Source of the DNA: Volvox africanus
Lineage: Eukaryota > Chlorophyta > Chlorophyceae > Chlamydomonadales > Volvocaceae
Reading direction: 5' to 3'
DNA: 64,000 nucleotides
Assembly (NCBI GenBank): GCA_030268105.1
Contig: BSDZ01000058.1
Span: 1-64,000, forward strand
The notes below the pieces were generated by a model that saw only the letters and a program-made list of their open reading frames with translations, did no database searches and was not told the origin of the DNA. This document shows, in pieces, positions 60,339 to 64,000 of the stretch (positions within the stretch are counted from its first letter, which is position 1; each line of letters begins with the position of its first letter). The translations under genes and the position numbers were made by a program.

Positions 60339-63300
60339 GCCTCTGTTCCTCCCCCTCCCCTTCGTCTTCCGCTGCAGTCGTCCCTTGCTGTTGATGTTGT
60401 TCCTTGCGCTGCTGCGCGTCGTTGCCCCTTGCTCCAGAAGCCGTGGCTGCACGGGGGGCAGCGCTCTTCACCGTGCACAGCCGCTGCACGCGCCCGGCAT
60501 CTAAGCATCGGACAAGACAATACACCAATAGATCATGTACCCACTGACATAAGGTCGGGTGTCTTGGGCAGAGCCCATCGACTGTGCATGGGCTTTGGCA
60601 ACTTATTACGGCTTAACATGGGCAAGAGCCATCAAGGCACGGCACCACAGAGGGGACTGTCATTGACTGAACTGGATTTCGAAAACAGGATGTGCGAAAG
60701 TAAATGAGGCATGCAAACGCAATTAAAAAAACGTCGATACGGGGCGCCGGCCGTAATGACACCATCCGCAAGCTGGCCTACATCCTAGCGCTACGGCAAA
60801 CACAAACTCCTAGCTCCGTCTTCTAGAAGGCCGATATCATGTATAAGGCACAAGGTATATAATATAAGGTAGTGTACAACCAAGATGTAACCATAAGTTC
60901 ATTTGGAGTTAGGTCTAAAAAAATTATTAAATTATCGTTCTTGGTAATATTATAATTCTGAACTGATTCGTCTTGATTAACTAAAAAATTGTCGGTATCT
61001 GTTGCAATCCTTCAAATTTAATCGCCGTCGTATTTAATCCAGGAGGTTATTTAACTTCTTTTCTCCAGTCCTTTCAGCAAAACGTAACCATAATTCAAGA
61101 TGATTATTTCCCCCTTTTCTTCAACTATTAAAAATTTCCAGTAAAACCTGCCTATCTAAAATATCACGACACAAAGAATATGACTAAAAGGACGGGGAAA
61201 AGCGGCAACGTGGCGACGAAGCAGTTGTTGCGCAAAGTAAATTTATAGAAACATTAAATTAATATCCTTGGGGAGTTCCATAATACCACCAAACCCCAAA
61301 CACCCACCCGGCTCTTCCACGGCAGCAGTTCGCCGCCTTGGCCCTCCGTGAGTAACGTTGACGTAGCCCTCAACATCCTCCTCCTCAACGTCCTCCACCA
61401 CCTCGTCCGCCTCCGCCGCCATTGCCACCAGACGCACCAGGTGGCGACCCCATGTCATGCCGCTACCGTTCAACATCGCCGCCGCTCCGTGCCTTACCGC
61501 ATCGGACGCCGCGGCAACGTGGCCTGCCGCCAGCATCCCCGCCACTGCAACGAATATCATGGGCCCAGGGGTTCCGTCGTAGGGGTCGCTGGTGAAGCGA
61601 CGGCCGTTGAAAGGGTCCGCGAAGGGGGCAGCGGCCGTTGTCCCTGATGCCCAGACCAGGCCGGCATTGTGACCCGGGTCACTGCCGCCGCTCGGGTCTG
61701 GCGCAACATTGATTCTGGACTTGAGCAGCACAGACGATTCCAATGTCCATTCACGATAGGTTCGACCCGCCACCTGGTCGCATGGGAAGAACATCCGGGT
61801 TCTTGAACACCGCTTACAGCTCCCCTTGTTGCAGTACGCACCGGCTGACCGGCACCAGTATGCCTAAGAACTTAGTTCTCTCGGCCCCTAACCCCCCGGG
61901 TTCCGCTACGTCGTGTCATCACCATTCAAAGGAACAAACCTTACGACGCTCCTGCGGCTATTGACTCCAGCCGCATGTTTCATTTATTTCCTACAAACAA
62001 GTTCATCCCTTTCTTTCCCTGTTTCCATGATGCCTCCCCAGCCATTTGCTTTTTTATCTATTTAGTCTATCTAATCTATCAAGTCTAGTCTATCTGGTCT
62101 AGTCTAGTCTATCTATTCTCGACCCAGATGGGGCAAATCATCGCCACGGACTCCACTAATCTCCCACCAATCTCCTGATCCAGGCAAATCCGGTCCAATT
62201 TACATCTATTCGGTGGACCCCAACAGTAGCCGTGAAGCCATTATTACCGTCATGCAACGGAGAGGGTGGCATGAAGTGGTCCATGGGGGCTCCGATGCTT
62301 GGAAGCGGCACAAGCGACGGCGCGGGCTGGCCGCAGGTAGGGGTAGTGGCGCGCAGTTGGGCCCCTTCCGAGTGCAACTGCTGCTGCGCATCCTCGGGAG
62401 TGAAGTCGCTCAGGAAGTGAAGGTCGGTGGGCAGCTCCTCGGCGAAATGCATCTCGCTGTCTTCCATCTCGCGCATCTCGTTCAACGGATCCAGTGTATG
62501 CGCCGCCGCGGTCCCGCCAGCGGTGTTTGCGGTGGCGAGAGCGCCAGTCCCAGTGGGGCTCCGCGCCAGCAAGGAGGCTGCGCCGGCCGTGCTACTCGGC
62601 CCGGAGCGGCGACCGCCATCGGCTGTGGTGGCTGCTGCCGCGGTGGCTGCTGCCGCCGCCGCCACCGCCGCCGTCGGAGCTGCAGCAGCCAGACCGCCTG
62701 TAGTAGGCGTGCAGGGCATTACGTGATCTACACCGAACATGCGGGAACAGGTGTGATAAGAATTACGGCGACACACACAGAGGACTTTTCGATAGCAATA
62801 GCTTTACTTTGGATAATAAACCAGTCAGTCCTGAGGCGCAGTATGGCAGGTATTAAGACGGTAAGGGAGGGTACGGGAGGGGGAATGTACGTCAAGTACT
62901 GCGACATCCACGGCCCCTCGGCCCCACGGCATCCACGGCCCCAACTAACAGCACTCTTGGCCAATGCCTGACCGACAACCGATAACCGACAATCGACTTA
63001 CCGAACGACAGGAAAAAAGCGCTATCCTCGTCGTCATCGTCATTCAGCAGGACCCGTAAATCGGGGGCTTCAAAAACCTCATCGTCGTTGCTAATCATGC
63101 ACGGGACGGGTAGGAAAGAGAAAGAAGAGAACGAAAACGATATGGGGTAACCCTAAACCCATAACGGGAGGTTACCGCATGATAGTAGCAGGTCGTGAAG
63201 AAGGCAGGGTGTACATATAATTCGGCGTGCGTGGGTGCATTCGGTTTAAAGTTTTCGTTTGGGTGGACGCATATATGTGTGCGTGGTGGGTACCTGTGTG

Positions 63301-64000
63301 AACCACCTGCTACTACTCGCTGAATCGCAAGAGACTAAGTGGAACGCATCTAGCATCGCGTGAGAGACAGGGGAAAGGACAAGTGAGTGATCCCCACGCT
63401 GTTACACGCTTATGTAGTATCCTGGGGTATCTACGGGCAGTGTCAAAGGATCCTGGACCTTAGATGGTCATCCTTCCGATCGGGCCTTTGTTGGCCGACA
63501 CAACAGAGATACAACAGCTTATCGCAAATGCTTACATCCATTTCCTTCATTGTATTCCTTATTTACCCCATTATGGATGACACGCGTATCATATAATTCA
63601 TGCTGTTAACTTCATTTTATAATCAGAATTCCTGCGTGCTAAAGCCCCAACCGGCCCGACTCTTGATGGGCCTTATCTTGCGCTGCCGTCGTACATGCAT
63701 GGCAGCCGAGGGTTCCACTGTTCCACTAAAAAGCGCCGCCCTCTTATCCATCCCGACTTACAGGTCACGAGGGACTTGGTTTGATGGCCCAGCTGCACCT
63801 CTGACCCGACCCCCCTTGGCGCCTCCTCCCCGCTGAGCGCCTTCTGAAGGGGGCGTGGGCATGATGGACATCACAACGTTAAATTGGTGGGGTTGCAGCT
63901 TGATATGATGGGCAGTTCAGTTCAGTCGTGGATCTTAGCCGCTTGCTTAAGAAGATTTGTCATGTCGGGCGTGCTTCCATGTCCGCCCTCAAATATCTCC
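60338..64000 (-). pseudogene. Second REC8 copy, 3'-truncated, continuing past the window
   Basis: This repeats 53380-57042 exactly as far as I can compare. It includes exon copies at 62697-62248 and 63090-63002, the unresolved region 61794-61243, and part of the exon at about 60446. The copy stops inside that exon at EGEEQRQ and joins the arylsulfatase relic, so the winged-helix C-terminus is absent. If transcribed it would read through into about 45 relic-derived residues ending near 60167-60172. Its N-terminal exons would be expected near 64892-66182, outside the window. Confidence 0.88.
60338..64000. repeat. Tandem duplication, right copy (truncated by window end)
   Basis: Offset +6958 from 53380-57042 with no indel over 3.66 kb. 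The left junction has at most a few bases of shared sequence (T then GCCTCTG). Confidence 0.95.
63413..63516 (-). mobile_element. 104-bp solo LTR or TRIM-like element, copy 3
   Basis: The same insertion as 56455-56558, carried along by the duplication. It has the same GCTTA flanks, so it is not an independent insertion. Confidence 0.9.

Overview
The window looks like nuclear DNA of a green alga, probably a chlamydomonadalean/volvocine species. This is an inference from spliced genes with many small exons, a secreted arylsulfatase of the type known from Chlamydomonas and Volvox, chromodomain Ty3/gypsy retrotransposons, GC-rich coding DNA and long low-complexity tracts. No prokaryotic, organellar or viral gene layout is seen. 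I found no tRNA, rRNA or CRISPR array.

Layout. (1) 1-5558 and 36113-37557 are two halves of one 160-bp satellite array. (2) Between them, 5559-36112 is a 30.5-kb nest of LTR retrotransposons. Outer chromovirus A (LTRs 5559-6369 and 35308-36112, target duplication CCTTC) is split by two family-B elements: B1 (12500-19058, target duplication GGCAG) and B4 (26727-34192, target duplication TACGA). The 237 bp of A left between B1 and B4, together with a B LTR, was amplified into three copies. A third family, C (20423-25729, minus strand, target duplication TTTTG), then landed in one of those LTRs. Every insertion boundary is supported by a perfect 5-bp target duplication. (3) 37558-38330 holds exon-like, proline-rich fragments next to the satellite. 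(4) 39586-47487 (minus) is an arylsulfatase gene of about 12 exons, with a long GGGGAA tract in one intron and signs of decay near its 3' end. (5) 50673-59224 (minus) is a REC8-type meiotic alpha-kleisin whose N-terminal and C-terminal exons can be followed splice by splice. (6) 60338-64000 repeats 53380-57042 at an offset of exactly 6958 bp, with no difference seen. It is a second, 3'-truncated copy of the REC8 gene joined to a degenerate piece of arylsulfatase exon 2, and it runs off the window.

How the parts relate. In all three retrotransposon families Gag and Pol lie in one frame separated by a single UAG in a shared context, which suggests programmed stop-codon readthrough. The mosaic LTRs between B1 and B4 record unequal exchange between the LTRs of neighbouring elements. 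The satellite carries a 414-bp patch copied from two introns of the arylsulfatase gene 6.5 kb away, minus the exon between them. The two host genes lie head to tail on the minus strand: REC8 upstream, arylsulfatase downstream. They share no evident pathway.
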